Counted from the stretch's first letter, positions 11,078 to 22,833 are shown. The stretch is DNA of 64,000 nt from Lineus longissimus (GCF_910592395.1 NC_088321.1:15130001-15194000); one strand, 5' to 3'. Notes: generated from the letters alone by a model not told the origin. Numbers and translations are program-made.

Positions 11078-12583
11078 TATTTTAGACTGGCTTTTTGCTT
11101 CCGAGGTTCAATAACCTGCATCTTTTATATTATTGATGCTTTCGGGGAAAATATGTGATGTTTTTCAGTTTTGTAGTTAAACTTAGGTGAGGTGTATTTC
11201 ATACTAAGGACGAATGTTGATTTTGAAATGTTACTCTCTCACATACATGTATGATCATAAATTGAAGAATCGTTTCTTTTATCTTTTCAGGTATGTGCAA
11301 ACTTTTAAGATGGTGAAATAATGATAAATCTGCAGGTTGGTGTAAGTCAAATTCTCTCTTAAAGGAACAATATAGGCAGCAGCTAGGCAGGCAAGATAAA
11401 GTTACAGAAAGTCGCCAATAGGGGTCTCCCACATCTCACAGTACGTCAAAATGATTCATAATTGTACGCGGGATAGATTTAGTGTTGAGTCTGACATGAC
11501 CTGGGGCCCTTTCAGTGTATACTAGTCACCTGAAGATGGCCAAATTAGCCCCTCTGCTCCTGCCTATAGTCCCATTTTAAGTTACAAACAAGCGATTTTT
11601 TGTCGCCGATCTGTACCAGTCCTGAAAATGTTACTTTTGGCACTGCGAGCACTTCCGTTAGGCCAAAAAGCAGCAAGTCCATTATACCTGACCAATACTC
11701 TGAAAAATACATGTTTTTTTCACAATATCGTCTGCAGTCCGACATTGATTTTGTCTGAATACGTCAGCGCTCAACAACTGGGGTCAAATTCTCGTTGGTC
11801 ATGAGCAAGTCATTCTCCCTATCAGATTTTTCTGGTGTGAACATATCATTCGCTGTCCCAGACCGATAATTACGTTAAGATTGAATCGGGCCGCGTAATG
11901 CGGCTGTAATGAAATCAAACCACGGGGTGTGGAGTCCGAGGGAGATATGTGGAGATATTTGGCGATATGGTGTGATTTTGATTCAGATGAGTCTTGTCTA
12001 TTGCTGATAAATCAACACCAATGACAAAAGGATTGGACAGCAATATTGTCAAATGTGATCGTGATTACAGGTCGTGGGGATATAGATTGCCTGTTTGCGG
12101 GCGGTCAAACTCCAAAGAAGAGCCCTCACAACACAGTGACTCACTCTTATGAGAAAAAGTATAAAAGCAGCTTAGAAACCGGAAAAAATATTCCGAGTCC
12201 AGTTGAAAGGGGCACTGGCTACATCACTTCCTCCTCACATCTCGCCAATCAATTTATACGAAACTCGATCTAACGGTCAGAGAAATTACCGTCCTTAGTG
12301 GCGGTTTTGCATCGATGAGTCACTTTGAGGATGAAGAAAGAGATCTGAAGTGGACAGAGGCGAAAAAGTTTAGGATTGTGTTCGCGGTGCGTGGAGCACT
12401 TGGTGTGGAGTTTGGGGAGGTGATATTGTGATGTCATGGTGTGTTAGCGAAACCACTGGATATTGAGAAAGTGATCTTTTTCCTTTTATAGTGTTAACCC
12501 TTTCATGACATACAGTTTTGAGAAAATTCCAAAATTATGAATCGGACAGGTGAAACACTCGGTACCTACCATTAGGAAATATA
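11078..12583. other. Non-coding, nothing recognised
   Basis: No exon-like frame, no repeats beyond short runs. Confidence 0.4.
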
Positions 12584-12740
12584 GTTGAACCTCCCTTTGT
12601 GGACACCTCTCTAAGAATGACACCCTCTTTATAGTGACTGTGTTATTTGTCCCAAATGGGTCTATGCAGCTTAATCTCTGTAATCAGGACACCTCTGTAT
12701 AAGAGTCTCAAGGTTGTCCTTAACAGGATGGGTTCTACTG
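12584..12740 (+). mobile_element. MITE family A, copy 2 (diverged)
   Basis: It starts TA|GTTGAACCTCCC and ends GGGTTCTACTG|TA, with family-typical internal words (CAGGACACCTCT, AAGGTTGTCCTTAACAG). The TA flanks are preserved. Confidence 0.75.
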
Positions 12741-12995
12741 TACTCAATGAGGGCTGTTTAAACTGCAGAGAATTTATGAGGACACTTGTCATGAAGAATG
12801 ACATTAAGTCCTCTCACCACGGCACCAAGTCAACCCTCCCCACAAGTTAATAACACCTCCAATGTTCTCCACTTGGTGTAAAGTTACTGTCATATTCTCA
12901 TAACCCCGTCCCAGCAAACATCAAAACACAGATTTCATCAGTGGATATCCTATCTTTTGATTAGCCCATCATACTGTCCAAATACTTATTTGCTG

Positions 12996-13924
12996 GGAAT
13001 GAGTCAGTCCTGGAGAAATTGATCCGTGACTTCCGGGCTGGGAGGTCACTCATTTTGCTGTATTTGATGTCCGGCACCTTTGGAGGGGACGACAAACAAG
13101 ATCATTAGCTCTTGAGGGTATCACAGGTCCACAGACAGGGCTGAATACTTTCAGTATTGACCCTTTACGGACTTGGTGATGCTCCTTACCCTATTTCATC
13201 AGAAAGTGCTAATGAAAACCTTTCCAATGAATGGTCATGTCAATAGGTTTACAGTTGGTACCATCACATATGTGCTCATCAAAACCATAAAAAAGTGGTA
13301 CCATCAGAAAGTGCTGATCGAAACCTTTCTAATGAATGGTCATGTCAATAGGTTTACAGTTGGTACCATCAGAAAGTGCTAATCAAAACCTTTCTAATGA
13401 ATGGTCATGTCAATAGGTTTACAGTTGGTACCATCAGAAAGTGCTAATCAAAACCTTTCTAATGATTGGTCTTGTCAATAGGTTTACAGTTGGTACCATC
13501 AGAAAGTGCTAATCAAAACCTTTCTAATGAATGGTCATGTCAATAGGTTTACAAGTGGTACCATTAGCAAGTGCTGACCAAGAGCTTTCTAATGAATGGT
13601 CATGTCAATAGGTTTACAGTTGGTACCATCAGAAAGTGCTAATCAAAACCTTTCCAATGAATGGCCATGTCAATAGGTTTACAACTGGTACCATCAAATA
13701 GTCCTCATCAAATACTTTCCAAAGAAGAGTCATGTTGTTATATTTTGACAATCAACTTTTTTTCGGAATGAGTCAGTCCTCGTGATCTGATCCGCAACTT
13801 CCGTGCTAGAAGGTCACTCATTTGGCCGTATTTGATGTCCGGCACCTCAGAAGTGGATAGTAAACACCAGGCCATTAGCTCTCAAGGATATCACATCTTC
13901 AGAGACAGGGCTGAGAACTTTTAT
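12996..13924. repeat. 65-bp tandem array flanked by a direct duplication
   Basis: The array (about 13190-13740) has roughly seven to eight units of 65 bp (word GGTACCATCAGAAAGTGCTA; AATGGTCATGTCAATAGG). The left flank 12996-13154 ('ggaatgagtcagtcct...gacagggctga') recurs after the array at 13765-13924, with a third partial copy at about 13930-13975. The unit is the reverse complement of the unit at 49375-49810. Non-coding. Confidence 0.88.
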
Positions 13925-15551
13925 CGTGTGTTTGTTTCAAGGACATCACATCTCTTGGGACAGCACTGAGCACATACTTTCACCATTCACGTTCAAGTAG
14001 GTCATGTTGACCTATTTGTAATCTCCTTCAATGAATAGTCATAAGGGAAACCATTATGATCCAGTAGACATTTTCTTTCTAAGAAGACTGTTAGAATCTT
14101 AGGATGGAATTGAAAAGGCACAGAAGTCGGCAACTGAACTGGTTTTGGCGTGGCATGGTTGCCCACACCACTCGCTTGCACAGACCACCTTGCTAGGCAT
14201 TCACTTGTCATCTGAGAAAGAAGTCAGTTTCATTTCGAGCCAAGTTTAATGATGACACAAGTTTGTTGAGTCAGCATACAGTTAACCTATACAAATACAC
14301 AATCTACTCCAACAGAGATAGAATGCATTCAAAACATTCATACGAGAGAATCATTCTTGTTAGTATCTGGCTAACTTTTGACATTGAAATTAGATATTAC
14401 TATTGGAGATGCACGTTTGGTTTTCATCGCTTCTCATGTTAGCCGGATCCTTTGTGCAACTCAGAAACCTGTTGCATGCTCCAAAGTGCATTCTGTTTCA
14501 TATGTTCTGCTGACCATGTTAATTTCATTTATACACGCAATGCACAGGTTTAGAGGTCACCTCAGCATGCAATAGAAAGAGTCAGCACTTCTGGCTTCCT
14601 TTTACATCCGAGTCTGTGTCATCTTTACTTGGCCTCAAACGTCTGTACATTCCATTAAGTTATGTATGTAAAATGTACTTGGAAACCATGTCAACTTAGG
14701 TTCATCAATTGGTTGAGTGTGTTCCATCTTAACTTCGATTGAACTTTGATACATTCGGTTCAGGCATGTGTATAGAAATGCACATGGCATTCTGCTGAAC
14801 TTAGCATGAAATTACATTTGGCAGAAAAATCGATAGCAGAAACATGCGTCTTTAGCGTCATCAGATTGCATTGGGAAAATTGTGGGGCTTTTGTGAAAAA
14901 GTGGCAGTCTCTCGTTTCTGTCATCTTTGATGTTTTCACCCCAAATCTTGGTTCAGTACTCAGACAGACATTATCTTCCATGTCATGATGAAAATTTTCA
15001 AAAAATGTTGATATTTTGAGACTATGTCGAAGTTGTCATTTCGTAATATTTAGAAGAATAAATGGTTAATTAGCATTGATATATCGATATTTCGCTTTAG
15101 CATTAATCAGATTATGTATCTATCATTACATTCCACACACCTGCCTGTCCTGCTAAGAAAAAATGTAGCAAAAAAATATGACTTTTGACATCTTGGCGCC
15201 TTTTGATATTCTGATCATAGCTCCCTCAGCTCTATATAAAGCTGTCGATTTGCTTATCTATTGTTTTCAGTCTTGTCTGACCACCAGGGACCTTTTGTTA
15301 CCTTATTGCGATGGAGAAAAGAAGAAATCTGGAACTTGATCATCGTGCTTTCAGCGTCGATTAGAGACGTGAAACCGTGTCATTTTCGTGAAAAAAGGTG
15401 CTCGCTTGCTTCCTGTATTGGCTTTTGGATCTGTTAAATGCCACCGAAACTCGGGAAAGGTCATGTGAACTATTGTACAAAAGTCCACAAGAGAAGTCGC
15501 CGTGCTGGCCTCCTGGGTAGATGTGGAATCCAGTTTGAGAGACCATAGCAG
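13925..15551. other. Non-coding, nothing recognised
   Basis: Apart from the partial flank copy near 13930-13975, no repeat or exon signal. The open frame at 14806-14988 overlaps one on the other strand and lacks splice signals. Confidence 0.4.
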
Positions 15552-15985
15552 TAGGCAAATTGATGGACTTTTTATGGTTGCCCTTTAAGAGTTGTCCCCA
15601 GATGACAAAGCGGTAACAGTCTGCTATGAAAAATTAAAAAGACCATGTTTTCCTGAGCCTAATGGGGAGAATTGGAATCTGGTCTGCGAGTCCAAAGTAG
15701 TTTTCTGTGGGCGTTTGATAGACTTCTTTTGGTTGCCCTGCCGAAGTTTTTCCCCTGATGACAATGAAAGTAACAGTCAGCTTTGAAAAAGTACACCATC
15801 TTCTTCTAAGCCTATACTGGGGATGTTTGGAATCCAATTGGAGAGACAGGTCACTCTGGGCATTTTGATGCCTTCTTTTGGTTACTCTTTCAGAGTAGTC
15901 TGCAGATGATTACGAAAGTAACAATCAGCTATTAAAAGTAGACCATACTTTCCTCGGGCCTACTGGAACAGGTGAAGAAGATCAG
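15552..15985 (+). repeat. Three diverged copies of a segment of about 150 bp
   Basis: Each copy runs 'ttttggttgcc(c)t...cagatgac..a..gtaacagtc(t/a)gct...gaccat...cctaatggggag'. Copies start near 15552, 15700 and 15855. Old tandem duplication. Confidence 0.7.
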
Positions 15986-16324
15986 CTTGCTTTGGTTAGC
16001 CTTTGAAAGCACTTTTTATTGGCGTATTACTATGATAAAAACCTTTTCTTTTGGTTACAGAGACTGACTCAGTGTCTGTGGGCGCCTAATAAGCTTACTT
16101 CAGTCTCCTCTTTCCAGGCCTAAGATAGGATTTCCTTTCCTTAAGAGACAAATTCTGTAGAATTTTGATAGGGTTGCTCTGGTTTAGCCTTTCACAGCAC
16201 CATCCCATCCACAACAAGAAAGCTTTCTCTTTGTTGATAAGACCAAAATAGGTTGGGGTAGGTGTTGATGGGTGTGGATAGTCTTTCACTGGGGATAATT
16301 AACTAGACCTTTGACAACATTTCT

Positions 16325-16505
16325 TTAGCCTTTGGCAATATTGTTTCTGTGTCTGAGTCGGCCTATTCTCAGGCCTATGCAGAAGCTAGTGTGGATACTC
16401 TTTCATTGGGGATAAGTAGGCCTTTGGCAACATTTCTTGAACCTTTGGCAATATTGCCTCCGTGTCTGAGTTGGCCTATTCTCGGGCCTACGCAGAAGCT
16501 AGTTG
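16325..16505 (+). repeat. Tandem duplication with unit about 120 bp
   Basis: 'tgtctgagtcggcctattctcaggcctatgcagaagctag' (about 16350) recurs as 'tgtctgagttggcctattctcgggcctacgcagaagctag' (about 16463). Upstream 'cctttg(a/g)caa(c/t)atttctt' words repeat too. Confidence 0.8.
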
Positions 16506-16814
16506 AGATGTCATGCCAAATTTTTCCAAGCATGAAGATGTCATCCTCTCATTGTTTTGAATGTCATCCGAACATTTGGGCTTGTTATTCAAAACTATCG
16601 GCTTTTTGCTGATGAGCCTTGGGTCATGTGGTGTATCTAATAACCAGGCACTATGAACACCGAGCTTCTGTCCCAGCTACCAGTTTCTGACTTCTCAATG
16701 AATCCTGCATTGGTCTGGTTATTGACCTTATCATGCAGCCTCAGGGCTGTTTGTATTAACAACCTTAGATGAATGCCAAACCTCTGTGATGGTTTCCAAC
16801 TTCCTGTCAAACCG

Positions 16815-17085
16815 CCAGAAACTATGGTTACCCTTTGCCTATTGTAGATGTTGGCATTTGACGAAGTTTTGAAAAAGGAAGTTCATAGACAAATAATATT
16901 TTGACAGGTCATAAAATAAAACTATATTTTCAAACAAGCAAAAACTAGATGGTTACCGCATGCTTAAGCTTTAGCGGAGGTTGGCATTTGATGTGAACTT
17001 ATGAAAATGCTGTGCACAGATCATAAAATGAGGCCATTATTTTTAAACAGGCAAAAACTATATGGTTACCCTTTGCTAAGGGTTT
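16815..17085 (+). repeat. Duplicated segment of about 118 bp
   Basis: 'aaaaact(a)tatggttaccctttgc' words at about 16820, 16940 and 17055, each preceded by 'gg(t/a)cataaaat(a/g)a' and followed by 'ttggcatttga' in two of them. Diverged, non-coding. Confidence 0.7.
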
Positions 17086-17991
17086 CTGCCAGGACCATGA
17101 GGTGCAGAATGGCTGGGAGGGGGCACTTTCTGGGTCCAATCATCCTGATGGTATCTATCATCAGGAGAGTAAGGATTATCACACCAGGATGATCTGAACA
17201 AAAGGGATTAGAGTGGATCAGCAGACTTATTGTCTATCTAGGCTCAAGTGGCCAAAGCTCCCAGGGATCCCTGCAGATAAAGGGCCTAATTACTGATGGC
17301 TTCCTGTAGTTTGCATAACGACCCTGTTGTTTGCACCTTTTGTGTGCATTGTCTTCAATCAATGTTTGCCCATCGCTCCTGGTAAAAAGGACATTCATCC
17401 CTTGCCCCAGCTGAAACTACATGTTTAAGGCAGTAAGAAGTCCATATTCATATTGCATAGCATGTTCAGGAACTGACTGTTAGAGCATGTTAACATTTAG
17501 GAAGTGAGTTCTGTGGTTTTGTAGTTTCCATCGATTTGAGATTCATTCTGAGGACAAAGTCACATTTTTGAAGCGACTCAGTAAAGGATTCAACACTTTA
17601 GAGACATTCTTTAGAACCAGGGTATGTAGACCGGCATGACTATCGCATTCATCATGACTGAAGTTTGCTCTATAAGCATGATAAAATGCCTCTTATTTCA
17701 TCACTCAATCAAGGCTATGACCTTTTTCGAAAATGGCAGTGAATTGCCAAATCCCTCCAGTCATTGTTGGGGAAAAACTTCCTTCTTGTCCACTTGATAT
17801 TGTCAAGAGTAGTATGGCCACAAATACTTGGGGCTGTTGCAGTCCTCTTCAATCTGACTCCAGTGCTCCTTTACACACTTTGGCAAGATCTCCTTGCCGT
17901 CCTCCAGTCAAAAACGGAATAGCCTTCCAAGGTGAAGGGAAGTGGCCTGTTATTGAGAAGTAACACTAAGGGAGGGCTGATGGTGTATGAC
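17086..17991. other. Non-coding, nothing recognised
   Basis: No gene or structured repeat seen. Confidence 0.4.
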
Positions 17992-18416
17992 CAACTCGGC
18001 CTATTACCAACTCGGCCTACCAACTCGGCCTGGGTTATAAATCATTGGTTTATTGGCATAAGTTTTTCTTATATTTTTTTGTTTTTTGTTGGTATATATA
18101 GGCCTACTATGTATTCATTCCTGTTGGAAATTTGAAGAAAATTTATTGGGATTTGAAGGAGAAATCCATGAAATAACGGCGGCGAGTGTGGAAAAGTCGC
18201 GGCAGCACTCCAAATGCACATTCATGACTGTGATTTCATGGATTTCTCCTCCAAATCTTGATGAATTCTCTTCAAATTTCCACCAGGAATGAATAAATAG
18301 TAGGCCTATATATATAGCAACAGAAAAAAAACAATATAAGGAAAACATATGCCAATAAACCGATGATTTATAACCCAGGCCGAGTTGGTGGGCCGAGTTG
18401 GTAATAGGCCGAGTTG
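17992..18416. mobile_element. 425-bp foldback (long palindromic element)
   Basis: Arms of about 190 bp: 17992-18180 (starts CAACTCGGCCTATTACC) and 18228-18416 (ends GGTAATAGGCCGAGTTG), roughly 85-90 percent alike by eye, around a loop of about 50 bp. The outer part of each arm repeats CCAACTCGGCC two or three times. No coding capacity. A foldback element or long-TIR MITE; no clear target duplication. Confidence 0.9.
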
Positions 18417-18440
18417 CCCCGTAATCGTAGGAACATTGTA

Positions 18441-18612
18441 CAGTGGAACCCCGGTAACACGACCACTCATGACACCGAGATGGAATGGTCATACTACCAA
18501 GGTGGTCGCGTTAGTGAAGTTGAAAATCTGGGGACAACATGCATGATTAAGTTTTTCCGCCAAAGTTGTTGAACTTATTCATAAGAGTGGTCGTCGACCA
18601 GGGTTCCACTGC
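18441..18612. mobile_element. MITE family B
   Basis: The left end, after TA, is CAGTGGAACCCCGGTAACAC, and the right end is GGTCGTCGACCAGGGTTCCACTG, giving a TIR of about 14 bp (CAGTGGAACCCYGG). Degraded relatives are near 6877-7015 and at 48045-48074. The terminal bases resemble family A (CAGTGGAACC), so both may use the same transposase type. Confidence 0.8.
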
Positions 18613-20788
18613 AGTAAGATTGTGCTAGAGAGAGCCAATATGGGGCTCAACCGAAATATTGCAATTTCGTGCCAATTGAACTGTTGGACCAGAGCAAAGT
18701 CAGGAGGTACCTGACAACTTTATTGCCCTACCCTGAAAATAACTGAGTAACCTCGATGAATTCTCTGCCATGTTCAAATTGGAAGATATTCTAACCCCAG
18801 ACCTCTCGTGTGACAGTCTGATACTCTTGTCACCACACCACCATTCACCACTTCGTTCCATTCAGCCATGCTCGCCTAGACGATCGTCACGAGATCAGCA
18901 TGACTATTTTCCCTTTTCCGCCCTACCCCGAGGGTTACCATGGGAACCAGATGAATGCTTTGTCAGATGGTCAAGCCGCAAGGTTAATGGAATGTTACTT
19001 CTCCTTTAAGCTACTGTTATCTGAATCGGCGTAAATATTCATGAGTTGTCCTTGGGTTCGGTTAATGAAACCTTTTAGTTGCAAGGTTGAGGCTGGTGGT
19101 TGTTTAATTGTCATTGAGTGTTTGGTCCACATGCTTACAGAGGGAGTTGCGTAAGTGATCTGCTGGACTCACAGTTGCAGTTCCTAGTTCTTTTACCGAC
19201 CATTATGACAGTACTCGAGATGTACCGGTTCAACAGCCGAGATGAGCTTAGATTCATTTGAAAGCTCTTGCAGTGAGCACTTGATTGAAATTCTTTCAGG
19301 AGATACGAATTTTCAGAATTTCTTCAAGATGGACGCAGAGGGTTAATGATCGTATATCATATACTGCAGTCATATAATCAAAAGATCAGAAGATTATCCC
19401 TCGCCGCTTATAAAAACGTTGAACAGGTCCCAGTAAGTCTGGCGAATATCGACCACCGACCGACGAGATATTGCTTCTTATTTATGGCGGCATGGCACGA
19501 CAGTCCCTGAGGGCCGCGGGAGGACTCATCCGTTTTATTGTGGTATGGTTGTGTGACTTCTGATTAGGCGAGCGGGTTTCTTAGGAGCCAGTCTAGGGCG
19601 CGTTCCGTACTCCGAGGGTCGAGTTAAGATTAATGGAGTTTTCCCTGTCAATTTCAATTCATCATCTATTGTTTGTACCAGTGGCTGCAGAGTCTAAAAA
19701 AGTCTAAAAAAATTGCATGAAAAATAATTTTCCGAATTGATGCTGAGAGTTTTTGTACTCACAGCATCCTCATGTTTGGTTGCTGTCAAACGAATGATCG
19801 TTGCACTTTTCCTACAGTGCTCTGCTTTCCTTTTAGGTTCCATGAATTAGCTGAAAAGCAGTGTCCACAAAATAGAAGCTGCTTCATTATGTAAACACTG
19901 CTTGGTGCACTGCCATCAAATGAGAGGGGTTTCTGAATTGAATCTCTGATCAGCTAGACAGTGCTGCTAATTGCAGATCTGCAGGTATATGCCAGATGAA
20001 TACTGCCTTTAAACTACTGCCATCACCTCAGAGTGCATTCGGTTAAAACACTTAACATGAGTATGTGCATGTTTTATATTGCCAAGAGGCCTTCAAAGGC
20101 GTCGTGCGGCACCTAGCATGCCCTTCCATTAATATATTAGTTTTAAATCCCTCGGGACTGTTAATCGCGATTGTGGGTTCCTAGCTTATGTATTTTATAC
20201 TTACGGAGAGATTACTGCGCTCCCTGTTGGCTGTTTTGAAAAATGAGCATGCTTAATGACAGTTCAACCACATGGTGCTCTCAGATACAAAGGTTATCCA
20301 TCCATTAAGTTCAACTTGTTGCTTTGCCAGGTTGAACTCTTTGGCAGAACTTTGTTATGAAAAACTCACCAAAAAGACAAATGGTACTTTGACAGAGCTT
20401 CTTGAGAATATGGTCAAGTCAGCTGGTTTCAAAATGCACAGGCCAGTGTCCAGCAATAACTCAAAAGAAATGTCCTTCATGACTCTGTCTGTCTTGGTGT
20501 GTAAGTTGTAAGAAGTTGTACAACAGTACCCAGACCATTCAGCAAACCGGATATGAAACCAAATCGAAAGAACCATCATCCGTGACTTTATCTTGGCGAC
20601 ATTAGCATTTAATATCGATTGTTTTTGTTCTCATGTTTTGAAGTTTTTTGGCGCCAGGAAGATTCTGTGGTTGACAGGTCTGATTTCATAAGATTTGTCT
20701 GGGAATTGGTTTCGAATGCTGAGATTTAAATTCTTTATTTCAAATGAAATGGTTGCGAGTTGAGAGTGTCTGGTTGCAGATTGTCATG
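18613..20788. other. Non-coding, nothing recognised
   Basis: No supported gene. The open frame at 18770-19009 has a Pro/Ser/His-rich peptide with no splice signals. Nothing else. Confidence 0.4.
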
Positions 20789-20790
20789 GT

Positions 20791-20862
20791 CTAATGGGAG
20801 CCGCTAATGGGAGCCGCTAATGGGAGCTGCTAATGGGAGCCGCTAATGGGAGCCGCTGTGGT
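20791..20862 (+). repeat. 13-bp tandem repeat at the 5' edge of a SINE
   Basis: Five units of TAATGGGAGCCGC (one with CTGC). The last unit runs straight into the SINE head GCCGCTGTGGTGTAGTGG, so the repeat seems to have grown from the element's own 5' end. Confidence 0.85.
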
Positions 20863-21140
20863 GTAGTGGCTTGGACTCTCGACCAGCGGTCAAGAGGTCC
20901 CAGGTTCGATCCCCACTGTCGGCGTGAGACTGTAGGCTGGTCTCTCTGTCTTACTTGCCTCTCTGCACCCAGGTGTATAAATGGGTACCGGTCAGAAATG
21001 CACAGATTATCGCGCTGGTTGAGCAGCTCATCTGTGGTCTACTGAAAGGTTTCAGTACAAACCAGGGTTAAACTGAAAGTCAGATGATAACCTGTATCGT
21101 AGTTGATATCAGACTATAAACTCTAAACTAAACTAAACCA
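20850..21140 (+). mobile_element. SINE family 3 (tRNA-derived)
   Basis: The head has a pol III A-box-like GTGGTGTAGTGG and a B box GGTTCGATCCCC (about 20902-20913). The body carries CACCCAGGTGTATAAATGGGTACC-like text common in invertebrate tRNA SINEs, and the tail is a (CTAAA)n-type repeat near 21120-21139. About 290 bp. Confidence 0.8.
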
Positions 21141-21342
21141 ATGCTTTGGCAGATTCATGTCTACAAGTTGATGGAGCATGCTGGAAGTAAGGCCTACAAC
21201 TCCACCTTGGAGGGATACTAAATGAGCTGTTATGGACACTAGGTTTGATATGATGAGATTTTCTTGAAATCGGTGCAAAATATAGACGTAGTAAAAACGC
21301 AGTCAAAGTCTCATTTCATTGTTTAGTTTGAGGTGTTTAAGA

Positions 21343-21513
21343 ATAGAACTTGATACCTCACTATCGGTAATGGTTGTCTGAGCAAACACCGCGTGGGTGA
21401 AATGTCCAAGACCTCAGCTGCCAATTCTGTTTTTGCTAACATTTCAGCGCCACTCTCGCTATGTTTGGTAAGACAACCAATACCTCCAGTTCAGTATCAA
21501 CTCCTTATTCTCA
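21343..21513. mobile_element. Diverged inverted-repeat element
   Basis: Arms of about 50 bp: 'gaatagaacttgatacctca...ggttgtctgagcaaacac' and the reverse of 'gtttggtaagacaacc...gtatcaactccttattctc'. Single arms of the same repeat occur at 54778-54842 and 54918-54965. Confidence 0.65.
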
Positions 21514-21909
21514 ACAGTCAAATCAGGAGGCAGATAATTGTAATGTCGCATAAAAACACCTTCAAAAAGACATCTTCAAAAAACAGTTGCAATTTCTATC
21601 ATCTGATTCCTCTCATCGCTATACATTCGATCCGTAGTTTTTCATTCATGACCTTGGAGTCTCTCAAGGTCGAACAAGCGATCCTGCAGTGTTGAACACG
21701 AGATGAGATTTCAAGAACATCCCATCAGTCGGCATGTTTTTTGAGAAGATCAATACGGGAGGACTCGGAAGAATCTGAAGAACGACAATTTCTAGCAAAG
21801 TCGATAGTTTTTATGGGGATGATCATTGCTTGGGTACAACGTCAGAACATTTGAAATGACTACCAGTAGCAGTGCTGCCGGTAAGGGTACTAAAATATAT
21901 TTGTACCAA

Positions 21910-22138
21910 ATATGTGACCCGCTCTACCAAAACTAGGCGCTTGTCGCATCTGAACTTGACAGGTTGATACGGACTTGTTGTTCATTTCCCTATTGTAGAC
22001 CTTTTGTGAAATGTGACCAAATCAGTTTGTAATAGATTTCACAAAAGGTCTACAATAGGGAAATGAACAGCAAGTCCGTATCAACCTGTCGAGTTCAGAT
22101 GCGACAAGCGCCTAGTTTTGGTAGAGCGAATCACATAT
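21910..22138. mobile_element. 229-bp near-perfect foldback
   Basis: Arms 21910-22013 and 22035-22138 differ at only a few positions (ATATGTGACCCGCTCTACC ... ATATGTGATTCGCTCTACC on the other strand) around a loop of about 20 bp. It would form a long hairpin as RNA. No coding capacity. Confidence 0.93.
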
Positions 22139-22301
22139 GTTGCTTAACACTCATGTGTTGAAACTGGTTCAAAATTGTCATCTAATTGACAGGAAAACGG
22201 TCGAAATAAAAACCAAGAAGCCATCAGTCCTCTAATCCTTTAGTGTAATGTTCAGTAAGTTGTTACTAGAATAAGCCAGTTTTTATACTTGCCTGTTCTT
22301 T

Positions 22302-22595
22302 TTAAGAAGCTGAAAAACTTTTTTCTGAGTCCAAAATATGATGCTCAAGTGTTGTGTGACCTATGATACGATCATTTCTTCCCGTAAGGACAACCCCAAG
22401 CCACCAGACGCCCGCCTCATGTCGTGGCTCGCCACGGCGCCAGTCAAACCAACCAAGATCAATATCGACTATATCTTCTCCAGTGATACACGTCTTTACA
22501 ATTCGAAATATGCATGAGTTGGAATCTGTGGGATTACGATAGTACCACGTGTCACTTATTGTGATATTATAGACTTTTGTTTGTATCCGTGGAGA
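22302..22595 (-). CDS. Possible minus-strand terminal exon, unknown product
   Basis: Read on the minus strand, an acceptor-like edge (pyrimidines then TTGCAG, ending at 22596) is followed by 97 open codons to a TAA at 22302-22304. The peptide has exon-like composition: many Trp, Cys, Asp and Gly residues, including Asp-Leu-Gly-Trp-Phe-Asp-Trp and Gly-Val-Trp-Trp-Leu-Gly. It is not low complexity, unlike most open frames nearby. I do not recognise the family. No upstream partner exon and no AATAAA on the minus strand just beyond were found. Alternatives: a decayed gene or transposon fragment, or chance. No function is assigned. Confidence 0.25.
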   Translation of the reverse strand, partial: SPRIQTKVYNITISDTWYYRNPTDSNSCIFRIVKTCITGEDIVDIDLGWFDWRRGEPRHEAGVWWLGVVLTGRNDRIIGHTTLEHHILDSEKSFSAS

Positions 22596-22683
22596 CTGCA
22601 ATTGAAAAGACTGGCAGCTTTATTTAACCCTTTATCAACAAGAGTTTTGAGAAATCCTGACAAAGGGGTGGTGTATTACAGTA

Positions 22684-22833
22684 CAGTTGAACCTCCCTAA
22701 GCAAACACCACTTTATTAAGGACACTAGTTTTTGGTCCCAAATTGGTTGTATCCATTCTATTTAACCTCTCTAATCAGGACACCTGTTTATTAAGGACAG
22801 CACTGAGGGAGTCTTTAGAGAGAGTTTTGACTG
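22684..22833 (-). mobile_element. MITE family A, copy 3 (reverse orientation)
   Basis: TA|CAGTTGAACCTCCCTAAGC ... AGAGTTTTGACTG|TA. Interior words are the reverse of copy 1. TA flanks preserved. Confidence 0.8.

Noticed and set aside
12996-13924. CRISPR array (regular repeats)
   Set aside because: Repeats are contiguous 65-bp units without unique spacers, in an animal genome.
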